Positions 1 to 5,196 of a stretch of DNA of 5,513 nt are shown piece after piece. The stretch is taken from the NCBI GenBank assembly GCA_003151875.1, contig PLYW01000326.1, positions 1 through 5,513 on the forward strand, read 5' to 3'. The notes under the pieces were generated by a model, which searched no databases, was not told the DNA's origin, and saw nothing but the letters and a program-made list of their open reading frames with translations. Position 1 is the first letter of the stretch. Each line of letters starts with the position of its first letter. Position numbers and translations under genes: made by a program. Source of the DNA: Acidobacteriaceae bacterium (GTDB lineage: Bacteria > Acidobacteriota > Terriglobia > Terriglobales > Acidobacteriaceae).

Positions 1-600
1 ATGCGCACCAGGCGGTGCACGCCGATCTCGCTGGTCAGCAGCCCGTAGGCGTACTCGCCGTTGACGCCAAAGGTTGCCGACTTGATGCCCGCCTCGTCGC
101 CCGGCTGATATTCGTAGAGCTGCGTGGAGAAGCCCTGGCGCTCCGCCCAGCGTAGGTACATGCGCATCAGCATCTCGGCCCAATCCTGCGACTCGGTGCC
201 GCCAGCGCCGGGATGAATGGTCACGATGGCGCTGCGCTCGTCGTTCTCGCCGGACAGCAGGGTCTCGGTTTCGAGCTTCTCGACCAGGCCGCGCAACGCA
301 TCGACTTCGCGTCGCAGATCGGAGGCGACCTCTTCCCCTTCGCGCGCCAGATCGAAGTAAGCGGTGATGTCGCTGGAACGCCGCGCCAGTTCGGTCTCGG
401 TGGCAAGCAGGCTGTCGAGGCGCTTCTTCTCGCGCATGACCTGCTGTGATTTTTCGGGATTGGACCAGAGCGTGGGATCGGCGGTTTGCTTCTCGATCGC
501 GCTCAGTTTTTCGCGCAGTTTGGGCGCGTCAAAGATACTCCTGTAGATCGCGTACCTTGTCGCGGAGCGCTGCGTATTCCTGTTCTAGTTCTTCGACCAT
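1..600 (-). CDS. prfB: Peptide chain release factor 2 (RF2), 3' part missing, with programmed +1 frameshift
   Basis: RF2 recognises UGA and UAA stop codons and triggers release of the finished protein from the ribosome. The gene begins at ATG (600-598) and reads 23 codons to an in-frame TGA (531-529). Skipping the T at 531 opens a frame that runs without a stop to the window edge, giving 199 visible residues; E. coli RF2 has 365. The downstream frame matches RF2 closely: HPGAGGTESQDWAEML at about residues 129-144, MYLRWAE shortly after, GIKSATF near 171-177, and YAYGLLTSEIGVHRLVR at the edge. The SPF stop-recognition motif and the GGQ catalytic motif should lie just beyond position 1. The N-terminal part is charged and helical, as in the family. 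It lies 36 nt downstream of lnt on the same strand, so co-transcription is likely. No Shine-Dalgarno precedes the ATG; a 7-bp tandem repeat sits there instead. An automatic ORF caller would miss or truncate this gene because of the frameshift. Confidence 0.97.
528..542 (-). promoter_or_regulatory. RF2 autoregulatory +1 programmed frameshift site
   Basis: On the minus strand the sequence reads AGGAG (542-538), TAT, CTT (534-532), TGA (531-529), C (528). This is the canonical bacterial RF2 recoding signal: an internal Shine-Dalgarno-like element three bases before a slippery CUU, then a UGA followed by C, a poor termination context. When RF2 is scarce the ribosome slips +1 from CUU to UUU and continues at GAC; when RF2 is plentiful it terminates after 23 codons. 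The spacing from AGGAG to CTT is the same as in E. coli. The long RF2 homology in the shifted frame confirms that the site is used. Confidence 0.97.
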
Positions 601-601
601 A

Positions 602-632
602 TAGCAATTAGCAATTAGCAATTAGCAATTAG
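602..632. repeat. 7-bp tandem repeat (TAGCAAT), about 4.4 copies
   Basis: Four perfect copies of TAGCAAT (602-608, 609-615, 616-622, 623-629) are followed by TAG (630-632). The array fills nearly all of the 36-nt gap between the lnt stop codon and the prfB start codon and ends one base before the prfB ATG. On the transcribed strand the unit reads ATTGCTA. It holds no AGGAG-like sequence, so the prfB start has no ordinary ribosome binding site. The AU-rich leader could help unstructured initiation, but that is inference. Confidence 0.95.
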
Positions 633-636
633 TTTT

Positions 637-2247
637 TCACCCGCTCACGGACTGCGCCGCGCCCGCGGACCTGGAGATGCGCAACAGCAGTCCCAGCAAG
701 GTGATTATCGCACACGCCAGCGGGAACCAATCGCCGTGGCGGGTGTAGAAGGTGGTGCCTTCCTCCAGCGAATACGCCGCTTGCAACTGGGTGCGCTGAT
801 TGCGCGGAGCCGCGGCCACCACCCGCCCCAGGGGGTCAATCACCGCGGTGATGCCGGTGTTGGTGTCGCGCAGGAGCCAGCGATTGTTCTCTACCGCGCG
901 CATGCGCGCCTGGTTCAGGTGCTGCCACGACGCGCCGCCCTCGCCATACCAGCCGTCGTTCGAGATGTTGACGAACAGTTCAGCGCCGTTTTTTGCGAAC
1001 TGCCGGACCTCGTCGGGAAAGATCGACTCGTAACAGATAAACGTGCCGATCTTGGTGTCGCCGACTTGCAGCGGCAGCCGCGACTGACCGCGGGCGAAGG
1101 TCCCGATCTCGCGCGTAAGCCCACTGGCGAAGCTGAACAGCCTCTCGAACGGCACGTACTCGCCGAAGGGAACCAGGTGGATTTTGTCGTAGCGCGCCGT
1201 CCACGCGCCATCGGGTGCAATCACCGCCGCCGAGTTGTAGATGTCGGGCTGGCGGCTCGCTTCGCCGGTGTGCTCGATACCGAGCGAGCCGGCGACGATA
1301 TAGGAATTGGTGCTGCGGGCCACATTGGCCAGGGTGCTGCGCACATGCAGATCGGTGACGAAAAATGGCGCCGGCGATTCCGGCCAGAGGATCAGCCCGA
1401 GGGTGCCGGTCTTGTTGTGCTGCGGGGGCACGCTAAGCGCCGCCAGCGAGTCGAGCGTCTGCGTGAGGTAGCCGAGCGTCCACGCCCCAGAATCGAGAAT
1501 GGGGATATTGGCCTGCACCAGGGTCGCGCCGTCGGCGGCGGCCAACGCCGCAGGCTTTATCAATTTGCCGGCATGTAACGTGATGGCCGCCGCCAGCGCC
1601 GCAGTGAGCAAGACCTTGCGCCGCGCGTGCGGGACCAGGAAGGCGGCTGCGACCGCGGTATTCACCAGCACGATCTCGAAGGAGAGGCCGTACACTCCGG
1701 TGACCGTGGCGACGCGCGAGAGCGGTATGTTGTCGACCTGCGTGGTGCCCAGCAGGTCCCAGGGAAATCCCGTGATGTAGGTGCGCGCCAGCTCGATGGC
1801 GACCCAGACAAACGGGGTGAAGACCAGCACGCGCAGGCTGAATCCGTTGCGCCGCGCGGCAATCAGGGCGAGCAAAAATCCAAACAGCCCGTGATACAGG
1901 GCCAGATACAGGGCGTACATCAGCAGCAACAGCAGCGAGGTGGCGACGCCAATGCCGCCGTACACGTGCATGACATAGAAGACCCAATAGCAACTGCCGA
2001 GGTACCAGATGACTCCGCTGACATAACCGAGGAGGAAGCCTTGCCAGGCCGTCGCGGGCGCAAGAAAGAGTCCGCCATCGGCGAGGGCCAGGGTCACATC
2101 TTGCTCGCGGCACTTCAGGATGGCATAAATCAGCGGCGCCAGCGCCACCCAGCTCAGCAGATAAAGTGCGGGCTTGGGGAAGATCAGCACCTGGAGAACG
2201 CCTGATGCGCACGCGAAGATCCAGGCATTCGGGCGGATTCTTCTCAC
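637..2247 (-). CDS. lnt: Apolipoprotein N-acyltransferase
   Basis: Lnt is an inner-membrane enzyme that transfers an acyl chain from phospholipid to the N-terminal cysteine of diacylated lipoproteins, the last step of lipoprotein maturation. The 536-residue product (E. coli: 512) has about seven hydrophobic segments in residues 9-226, a periplasmic nitrilase-like domain at about 240-490, and a final membrane helix near 507-522. The catalytic triad is visible: E290 in LILWPES, K355 in RYDKIHLVPFGEYVPFE, and C405 in GTFICYESIFPDEVR. E363, Y406 and E407 also match conserved positions, as do FVNISNDGWYG and QARMRAVENNRWLLR. The start is GTG (2247-2245); an in-frame TAG at 2283-2281 with no ATG in between limits alternatives. 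No clear Shine-Dalgarno is seen. prfB follows 36 nt downstream, so the two probably share a transcript. Nothing suggests truncation or loss of activity. Confidence 0.97.
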   Translation of the reverse strand: MRRIRPNAWIFACASGVLQVLIFPKPALYLLSWVALAPLIYAILKCREQDVTLALADGGLFLAPATAWQGFLLGYVSGVIWYLGSCYWVFYVMHVYGGIGVATSLLLLLMYALYLALYHGLFGFLLALIAARRNGFSLRVLVFTPFVWVAIELARTYITGFPWDLLGTTQVDNIPLSRVATVTGVYGLSFEIVLVNTAVAAAFLVPHARRKVLLTAALAAAITLHAGKLIKPAALAAADGATLVQANIPILDSGAWTLGYLTQTLDSLAALSVPPQHNKTGTLGLILWPESPAPFFVTDLHVRSTLANVARSTNSYIVAGSLGIEHTGEASRQPDIYNSAAVIAPDGAWTARYDKIHLVPFGEYVPFERLFSFASGLTREIGTFARGQSRLPLQVGDTKIGTFICYESIFPDEVRQFAKNGAELFVNISNDGWYGEGGASWQHLNQARMRAVENNRWLLRDTNTGITAVIDPLGRVVAAAPRNQRTQLQAAYSLEEGTTFYTRHGDWFPLACAIITLLGLLLRISRSAGAAQSVSG

Positions 2248-2267
2248 CCAGCGAGTGTAGCGGGGAC

Positions 2268-2295
2268 GAGTGGGTAGTGGCTAGTGGCCAGTGGT
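2268..2295. repeat. Degenerate 7-bp tandem repeat (TAGTGGC), four units
   Basis: Four consecutive heptamers read GAGTGGG (2268-2274), TAGTGGC (2275-2281), TAGTGGC (2282-2288) and CAGTGGT (2289-2295). They lie about 20 nt upstream of the lnt start codon. The unit differs from the TAGCAAT array at the other end of lnt but shares the 7-bp period and an AG core. The two middle copies are exact and the outer two decayed, as expected for an ageing slippage array. Confidence 0.8.
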
Positions 2296-2322
2296 GAGCC
2301 AGTGCATCCGAAACCATGATGC

Positions 2323-2370
2323 CAGCCTCAACCCAGTCGCGCCCGGCGCGACGCAGGCTGACAGCCCGCG
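2323..2370. repeat. Cluster of nested and overlapping inverted repeats
   Basis: A perfect dyad GTCGCGCC-C-GGCGCGAC occupies 2336-2352. It is enclosed by a second pair of arms, CAGCCT (2323-2328) and AGGCTG (2355-2360). The right outer arm also pairs with its right-hand neighbour: CGCAGGCTG (2352-2360), A, CAGCCCGCG (2362-2370), nine positions with one mismatch that becomes a G-U pair on the minus-strand transcript. The two folds are mutually exclusive because both use 2355-2360. No T-run follows on either strand, so this does not look like an intrinsic terminator. It could be an operator dyad or an intergenic palindromic (REP-like) element. Confidence 0.75.
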
Positions 2371-2649
2371 CTTAGCACGGGGTACTGATCGCCGTCAGGA
2401 TAGTTGCCGAAATTGCAGCAACCATCTTGCGCACCCCTTCATCTAACGCGCCAATCGGGGTGAGGTGTAGGGGTGGTCGCTCGATCACATCGGCCGGAGC
2501 GCAGGGAGGGCCGCGTCGGAGGCTTTTTCGTCTCAGCCGCGGACGTGCGTTCCCCAAGCGCTGGAACTGGGTTCCTTGACATCGCCTTGGCTGCGCACGG
2601 CTGTCAGTACCTGCTCAAGCTCCTGGTTCGCATCGCCGATAACTCCTTT

Positions 2650-3717
2650 GTGCACAAGTCTGCGATTGTCCTAGGGTTAACGCTCGCTTTGAGCGCGGCC
2701 ACGCTGGCAGGAATCGGCGAATGGGCGGCGGGCGGAGCCAGCAATTCTGCAGCCGATCCGGCATCCGCAAGCACCTCGGCTGCGGTGCCCGGGCAAAACG
2801 CTGAAGGTCGCGTGATTGCGCTTGCGCCCATGCCGAGGAACTTGCTGCCGGCAGGCAGCTATTCTCCCGCCGGCATCCCGGGATACACCATCAGCCGCAC
2901 GGTGCACGAAGTCAGGCTGCGGTTCACCGTGGCCGACGAACAGGGCCGCCTGCTGCACGATCTTTCCGCGGAAGACATTCGCATCCTCGACAATCAAGTG
3001 CCGGTGGAACATTTTAGCGACTTCGCTCGCGAGGAGAATCTGCCCGTGCGCCTGGGCATCGTGCTGGACACCAGTGATTCGGTGAAGCGCATGTGGCCGG
3101 AAGAGAAGGCGGCAGCGCTCGGTCTGCTGGGCCGTCTCCTGCGGCCGCAGAGCGATCGTGCCTTCGTGCTGGGGTTCGGCGGCGACGTCCGCCTCTGGCA
3201 GGCTTCCACCGCCGATCGCGCACGGTTGATCGACGCGGTGGGCCGGCTGCATCAGCCGGGATGGGGCACGCGTTTCTATGACGCGCTGTATGCCGCCTGC
3301 AACGAGTATCCGTCGTATGGGGACGAGAGCACCCTGGTGCATCGCGCCATCATCGTGCTGAGCGATGGCGACGACACCCAGAGCTTCCACGATCTGCGCG
3401 ATGTGGTCGCGATTGCGCAGCGGAGCGAGGTCCAGATCTACGCCCTGGCGCTGCATGGCAAGAAATTAGTGTCGCGCACGGACGCGGTATTGCAGCGGCT
3501 GGCGGAGCAAACCGGTGGCCGGCTTTACGTGGCGCAGTCCAGCCGGGACTTGGAAGGAATGGTGACGGAGATCGAACAGGAGCTGCGCACCCAGTACTAC
3601 GTGTCGTTTCCACCGCAACAACTGACGCCGGGATTCCACGCGTTGCAAGTGCAGGTGCGCACTCCGCAAAAAATGCAGGTCCACGCCCGCCAGGGATACT
3701 ACGCGGCGGCGCAATAA
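2650..3717 (+). CDS. Secreted VWFA-related domain protein (acidobacterial type)
   Basis: The product is probably exported and binds a ligand or partner through a von Willebrand factor A fold; its cellular role is unknown. From the chosen GTG it has 355 residues. A signal peptide comes first (hydrophobic stretch AIVLGLTLALSAATLAG, about 5-21), then a low-complexity Ala/Ser linker, a beta-rich segment with DLSAEDIRILDNQVPVEHFS (about 104-123) typical of VWFA-related proteins, and the VWA domain from about 135. The MIDAS metal site is intact: DxSxS as D140-T-S142-D-S144, a Thr at 207 in GWGTRFYDALY, and an Asp at 239 in IIVLSDGDD. The C-terminus (ELRTQYYVSFPP to the end) matches the usual tail of this family. 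The frame is open upstream to a GTG at 2473 with a GAGG Shine-Dalgarno seven bases before it, which would add 59 residues. I prefer 2650 because it puts the signal peptide at the N-terminus, although no Shine-Dalgarno is seen there. TTG 2587 is a third option. Confidence 0.9.
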   Translation: MHKSAIVLGLTLALSAATLAGIGEWAAGGASNSAADPASASTSAAVPGQNAEGRVIALAPMPRNLLPAGSYSPAGIPGYTISRTVHEVRLRFTVADEQGRLLHDLSAEDIRILDNQVPVEHFSDFAREENLPVRLGIVLDTSDSVKRMWPEEKAAALGLLGRLLRPQSDRAFVLGFGGDVRLWQASTADRARLIDAVGRLHQPGWGTRFYDALYAACNEYPSYGDESTLVHRAIIVLSDGDDTQSFHDLRDVVAIAQRSEVQIYALALHGKKLVSRTDAVLQRLAEQTGGRLYVAQSSRDLEGMVTEIEQELRTQYYVSFPPQQLTPGFHALQVQVRTPQKMQVHARQGYYAAAQ

Positions 3718-3720
3718 GAA

Positions 3721-4362
3721 TCAGCGGTTCAGCTTGCGACGTAGTACGCCCACCACGCCTAGGATGCCGGAAGCGAACAGCATGATGCTGCTGGGCTCGG
3801 GGACCGGAGGAAGGCAATCGCCGCACGTTCGGCCGCCCAGAGTGAATGCCTCCGAAGGAATCGAGCCCAGGGTGTTCTCGTAGGCTGTGGACGGTCCGCC
3901 ATTCTCATCCCAGTAGATCTGGGCTTCCCCGCTGGAGCAACCGCCGGCGGTGCAGGCATTCTGCAGGCTCACGTAGCCCGCGCCCGACCATGGAACGCTA
4001 AGGCCAGACGAAACGTCAGACTGGTAGATTGCGTAACCAAAGTTGTTGGTTCCCAGCAAGGTGCTGCCGGAGACGCCATAGGTGTTGTAGGTTCCGCCGA
4101 ACGACGTTGACCCGAAAGCCATGTCCACGGACGTCATCTGGTTACCCGCGGCAGTCCAGTACGCCAGAAAGAAGTCTCGGATGTTAGAGCCAGCCGGTAC
4201 CGTGAAAGAGTTGCTCACGGCGAAGCCGTAGTCAATTTGCCAAGCATCGATATTGCCGTTGAAGGGGCCGTTGTTATAGAGAGTGTCCGCCATAGCCGGA
4301 GCAACCGCCAGCAGCAGGCAAACAATTGTGAAAAGCGAAAGAACCTCACTGCGCGTTTTCAT
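3721..4362 (-). CDS. PEP-CTERM sorting-domain exported protein, downstream paralog
   Basis: This 213-residue protein is exported by a signal peptide (hydrophobic stretch to APAMA, probable cleavage before D26). It ends in a PEP-CTERM tail: the motif P188-E189-P190 SS, a hydrophobic helix (IMLFASGILGVVGVL) and basic RRKLNR. In the known family such tails are cut and anchored by an exosortase, and the proteins often end up in extracellular matrix. Between lie a conserved N-terminal block (DTLYNNGPFNGNIDAWQIDYG), a variable middle, and a conserved block with C137xxxxC142, YWDENGGPS, IPSEAFT and C180xxC183. The gene is a tandem paralog of the one at 4378-5028, 15 nt upstream. Its ATG (4362-4360) is preceded by GGAAAGG nine bases away, overlapping the upstream gene's TAG stop, so translation may be coupled. 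Its TGA lies 3 nt from the convergent VWFA stop. The molecular function of the mature domain is unknown. Confidence 0.93.
   Translation of the reverse strand: MKTRSEVLSLFTIVCLLLAVAPAMADTLYNNGPFNGNIDAWQIDYGFAVSNSFTVPAGSNIRDFFLAYWTAAGNQMTSVDMAFGSTSFGGTYNTYGVSGSTLLGTNNFGYAIYQSDVSSGLSVPWSGAGYVSLQNACTAGGCSSGEAQIYWDENGGPSTAYENTLGSIPSEAFTLGGRTCGDCLPPVPEPSSIMLFASGILGVVGVLRRKLNR
3730..3755. repeat. 26-bp exact repeat in the sorting-tail coding region (partner 4387-4412)
   Basis: The bases encoding GVLRRKL and neighbouring residues are identical over 26 nt between the two PEP-CTERM genes, synonymous positions included. Sequence on both sides has diverged. It suggests a fairly recent duplication or gene conversion at the 3' ends, and would be a substrate for recombination that deletes one gene. 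Confidence 0.9.
3854..3979. repeat. Conserved paralogous block in the C-terminal coding region (partner 4511-4633)
   Basis: This block covers the Cx4C, YWDENGGPS and IPSEAFT motifs. It begins with a 19-nt exact match (3854-3872 and 4511-4529) and continues with scattered, mostly synonymous differences. One 3-nt indel separates the copies (GEAQIYW here, GEGIYW in the partner). It is much better conserved than the middle of the two genes. Confidence 0.85.
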
Positions 4363-4371
4363 TGGATTGGA

Positions 4372-4380
4372 CCTTTCCTA
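4372..4380 (-). promoter_or_regulatory. Ribosome binding site overlapping the upstream stop codon
   Basis: On the minus strand TAGGAAAGG contains both the TAG stop of the upstream PEP-CTERM gene (4380-4378) and a purine-rich GGAAAGG (4378-4372) nine bases before the ATG of the downstream gene. The overlap supports one transcript with possible translational coupling. Confidence 0.75.
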
Positions 4381-5028
4381 GTGGCCCAGCTTGCGACGTA
4401 GTACGCCCACCAGGCCGAGCACGCCCGATCCGAACAGAAGGATGCTGGAGGGTTCGGGAGTAGTGTAGCCGCACAACAAACAAGTCGTGCCGGTGATGGT
4501 AAAGGCTTCGGAAGGAATCGAGCCCAGGGCGTTCTCATAGGCCATGGACGGTCCGCCGTTCTCATCCCAGTAGATGCCCTCGCCGGCGGAGCAGCCGCCA
4601 GCGGTGCAGGCGTTCTGCAGGCTCACATAGCCCTCGGACCAGTCAGAGCGCCACTGAACGGGGTGGATCGCATAGTCGGCCTGGAACAGGGCGTAACCAT
4701 ACTGGTTCATTCCCAGGAACGTATTAGCGACGTTGGTTAACGTCTCGGAGTCAAAATCGGTACCAAACGGTGTAGACCCCATCGCCATGTCCACGGTCGT
4801 CAGAACATCTGTCGTCGACGCATCCCAGTAAACGAACTGAAGGCCTTGGGGATAGATTCCGCCCCATGGCAGCGTGAAGGAGTCGCTAACAGCGTAGCCA
4901 TAGTCGATCGTCCAAGCGTAGGTGTTGCCATTGTAGGGACCGTTGTCGTACAGGGTGTCGGCCATAGCGGGAGCAACCGCCAGCAGCAGGCAGCAAACTG
5001 TGAGCAAGGAAAAAGATGCAGTGCGCAT
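4378..5028 (-). CDS. PEP-CTERM sorting-domain exported protein, upstream paralog
   Basis: This 216-residue protein has the same layout as its downstream neighbour. It has a signal peptide ending APAMA (cleavage before D24), an N-terminal block (DTLYDNGPYNGN, then AWTIDYGYAVSDSFTL), and a variable middle with several Trp and Tyr. The conserved block carries C141xxxxC146 in NACTAGGCS, YWDENGGPS, IPSEAFT and C183xxC186. The tail is P191-E192-P193 SS, a hydrophobic helix and RRKLGH. The first 15 residues of the GYVSLQN block are identical in both proteins. The four cysteines lie in the exported part, so disulfides or metal binding are possible; neither is shown by sequence. The ATG (5028-5026) is preceded by TGAGG seven bases away, a good Shine-Dalgarno. 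It is the first gene of the probable two-gene unit. Processing would need an exosortase encoded elsewhere. This general kind of PEP-CTERM protein seems common in Acidobacteriota, but no function is known to me. Confidence 0.93.
   Translation of the reverse strand: MRTASFSLLTVCCLLLAVAPAMADTLYDNGPYNGNTYAWTIDYGYAVSDSFTLPWGGIYPQGLQFVYWDASTTDVLTTVDMAMGSTPFGTDFDSETLTNVANTFLGMNQYGYALFQADYAIHPVQWRSDWSEGYVSLQNACTAGGCSAGEGIYWDENGGPSMAYENALGSIPSEAFTITGTTCLLCGYTTPEPSSILLFGSGVLGLVGVLRRKLGH
4387..4412. repeat. 26-bp exact repeat in the sorting-tail coding region (partner 3730-3755)
   Basis: This is the second copy of the identical segment encoding GVLRRKL in the upstream paralog. The two copies lie in direct orientation 657 bp apart. 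Confidence 0.9.
4511..4633. repeat. Conserved paralogous block in the C-terminal coding region (partner 3854-3979)
   Basis: This is the copy of the cysteine-containing block in the upstream paralog, three bases shorter than its partner because one codon is missing before IYW. Confidence 0.85.
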
Positions 5029-5035
5029 GGGGGTA

Positions 5036-5040
5036 CCTCA
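5036..5040 (-). promoter_or_regulatory. Ribosome binding site of the upstream PEP-CTERM gene
   Basis: TGAGG on the minus strand lies seven bases before the ATG at 5028. Its first three bases are also the stop codon of a possible leader ORF at 5038-5070, so ribosomes ending that ORF would sit on this site. Confidence 0.75.
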
Positions 5041-5070
5041 TGGTCTGCTAGAGGCCATCCCCATTCTCAT
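5038..5070 (-). CDS. Possible short leader ORF upstream of the PEP-CTERM pair
   Basis: An ATG at 5070-5068 opens the frame MRMGMASSRP, stopping at TGA 5040-5038. A second ATG in the same frame (5064-5062) has AAAGG six bases upstream, a usable Shine-Dalgarno, and would give an 8-residue peptide. The stop codon overlaps the Shine-Dalgarno of the next gene, an arrangement seen in translational coupling. The ORF is short enough to arise by chance, and the peptide resembles nothing I know. There is no run of one amino acid to suggest attenuation. Confidence 0.3.
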   Translation of the reverse strand: MRMGMASSRP

Positions 5071-5117
5071 CCTTTGTACGGCCCTTGCGGCACGGAATTG
5101 CTACCGCAGTGGAGCGT

Positions 5118-5134
5118 AATCCCGTTTTGGGATT
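5118..5134 (-). other. Short hairpin in the presumed PEP-CTERM leader
   Basis: On the minus strand AATCCC-AAAAC-GGGATT forms a perfect 6-bp stem with a 5-nt loop, about 90 nt upstream of the first PEP-CTERM start codon. An overlapping alternative, GGGA-AA-TCCC (5138-5129), uses one of the same arms, so the two are mutually exclusive. No T-run follows, so it is not an intrinsic terminator. No known riboswitch class could be matched by eye. Confidence 0.4.
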
Positions 5135-5180
5135 TCCCGCGGATGGCAAGAATGGAGAAACGGGCAACCCCCAACGACCT

Positions 5181-5196
5181 AGCGAGGCTCGCGCCA
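5181..5196 (-). promoter_or_regulatory. Weak sigma-54-like promoter match
   Basis: The minus strand reads TGGCGCGAGCCTCGCT. It has the required GG and GC pairs exactly ten bases apart, and differs from the TGGCACG-N4-TTGC consensus by A to G and T to C. It would start a transcript near 5170, giving a leader of about 140 nt for the PEP-CTERM unit. Sigma-54 control of PEP-CTERM genes is known in some bacteria. The match overlaps a GCGAG-G-CTCGC palindrome and may be chance. Confidence 0.2.

Larger units (their letters stand above)
2248..2649. other. Divergent intergenic region between lnt and the VWFA gene
   Basis: This stretch must hold the promoters for both lnt (minus) and the VWFA gene (plus), but no convincing -35/-10 pair is visible. 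A perfect TTGACA occurs at 2576-2581 on the plus strand without a -10 box at normal spacing. A GATAAC at 2638-2643 resembles a -10 box and would place a transcript start near the GTG at 2650, but it has no clear -35. The region contains a degenerate heptamer array (2268-2295) and nested inverted repeats (2323-2370). If the VWFA gene actually starts at 2473, only 2248-2472 is non-coding. Confidence 0.6.

Noticed and set aside
736..1578. 280-codon plus-strand open frame inside lnt
   Set aside because: It lies opposite a full-length lnt with all catalytic motifs. Its product is Arg-rich with no recognisable domain, as expected of an antisense frame in GC-rich coding DNA.
1433..2317. 294-codon minus-strand open frame overlapping lnt in another frame
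   Set aside because: It is a shifted reading of the lnt 5' half. The protein is rich in Arg, His and Pro with no motif, while the lnt frame shows the expected membrane helices.
2372..2557. 61-codon minus-strand open frame in the divergent region
   Set aside because: There is no ribosome binding site or known domain, and it overlaps the inverted repeat cluster.
2576..2581. Perfect TTGACA as a -35 box for the VWFA gene
   Set aside because: No -10-like hexamer occurs 16-18 bases downstream. The GATAAC at 2638 is far too distant to pair with it.
2677..3456. 259-codon minus-strand open frame opposite the VWFA gene
   Set aside because: It is antisense to a strong VWA domain, has no domain of its own and no ribosome binding site.
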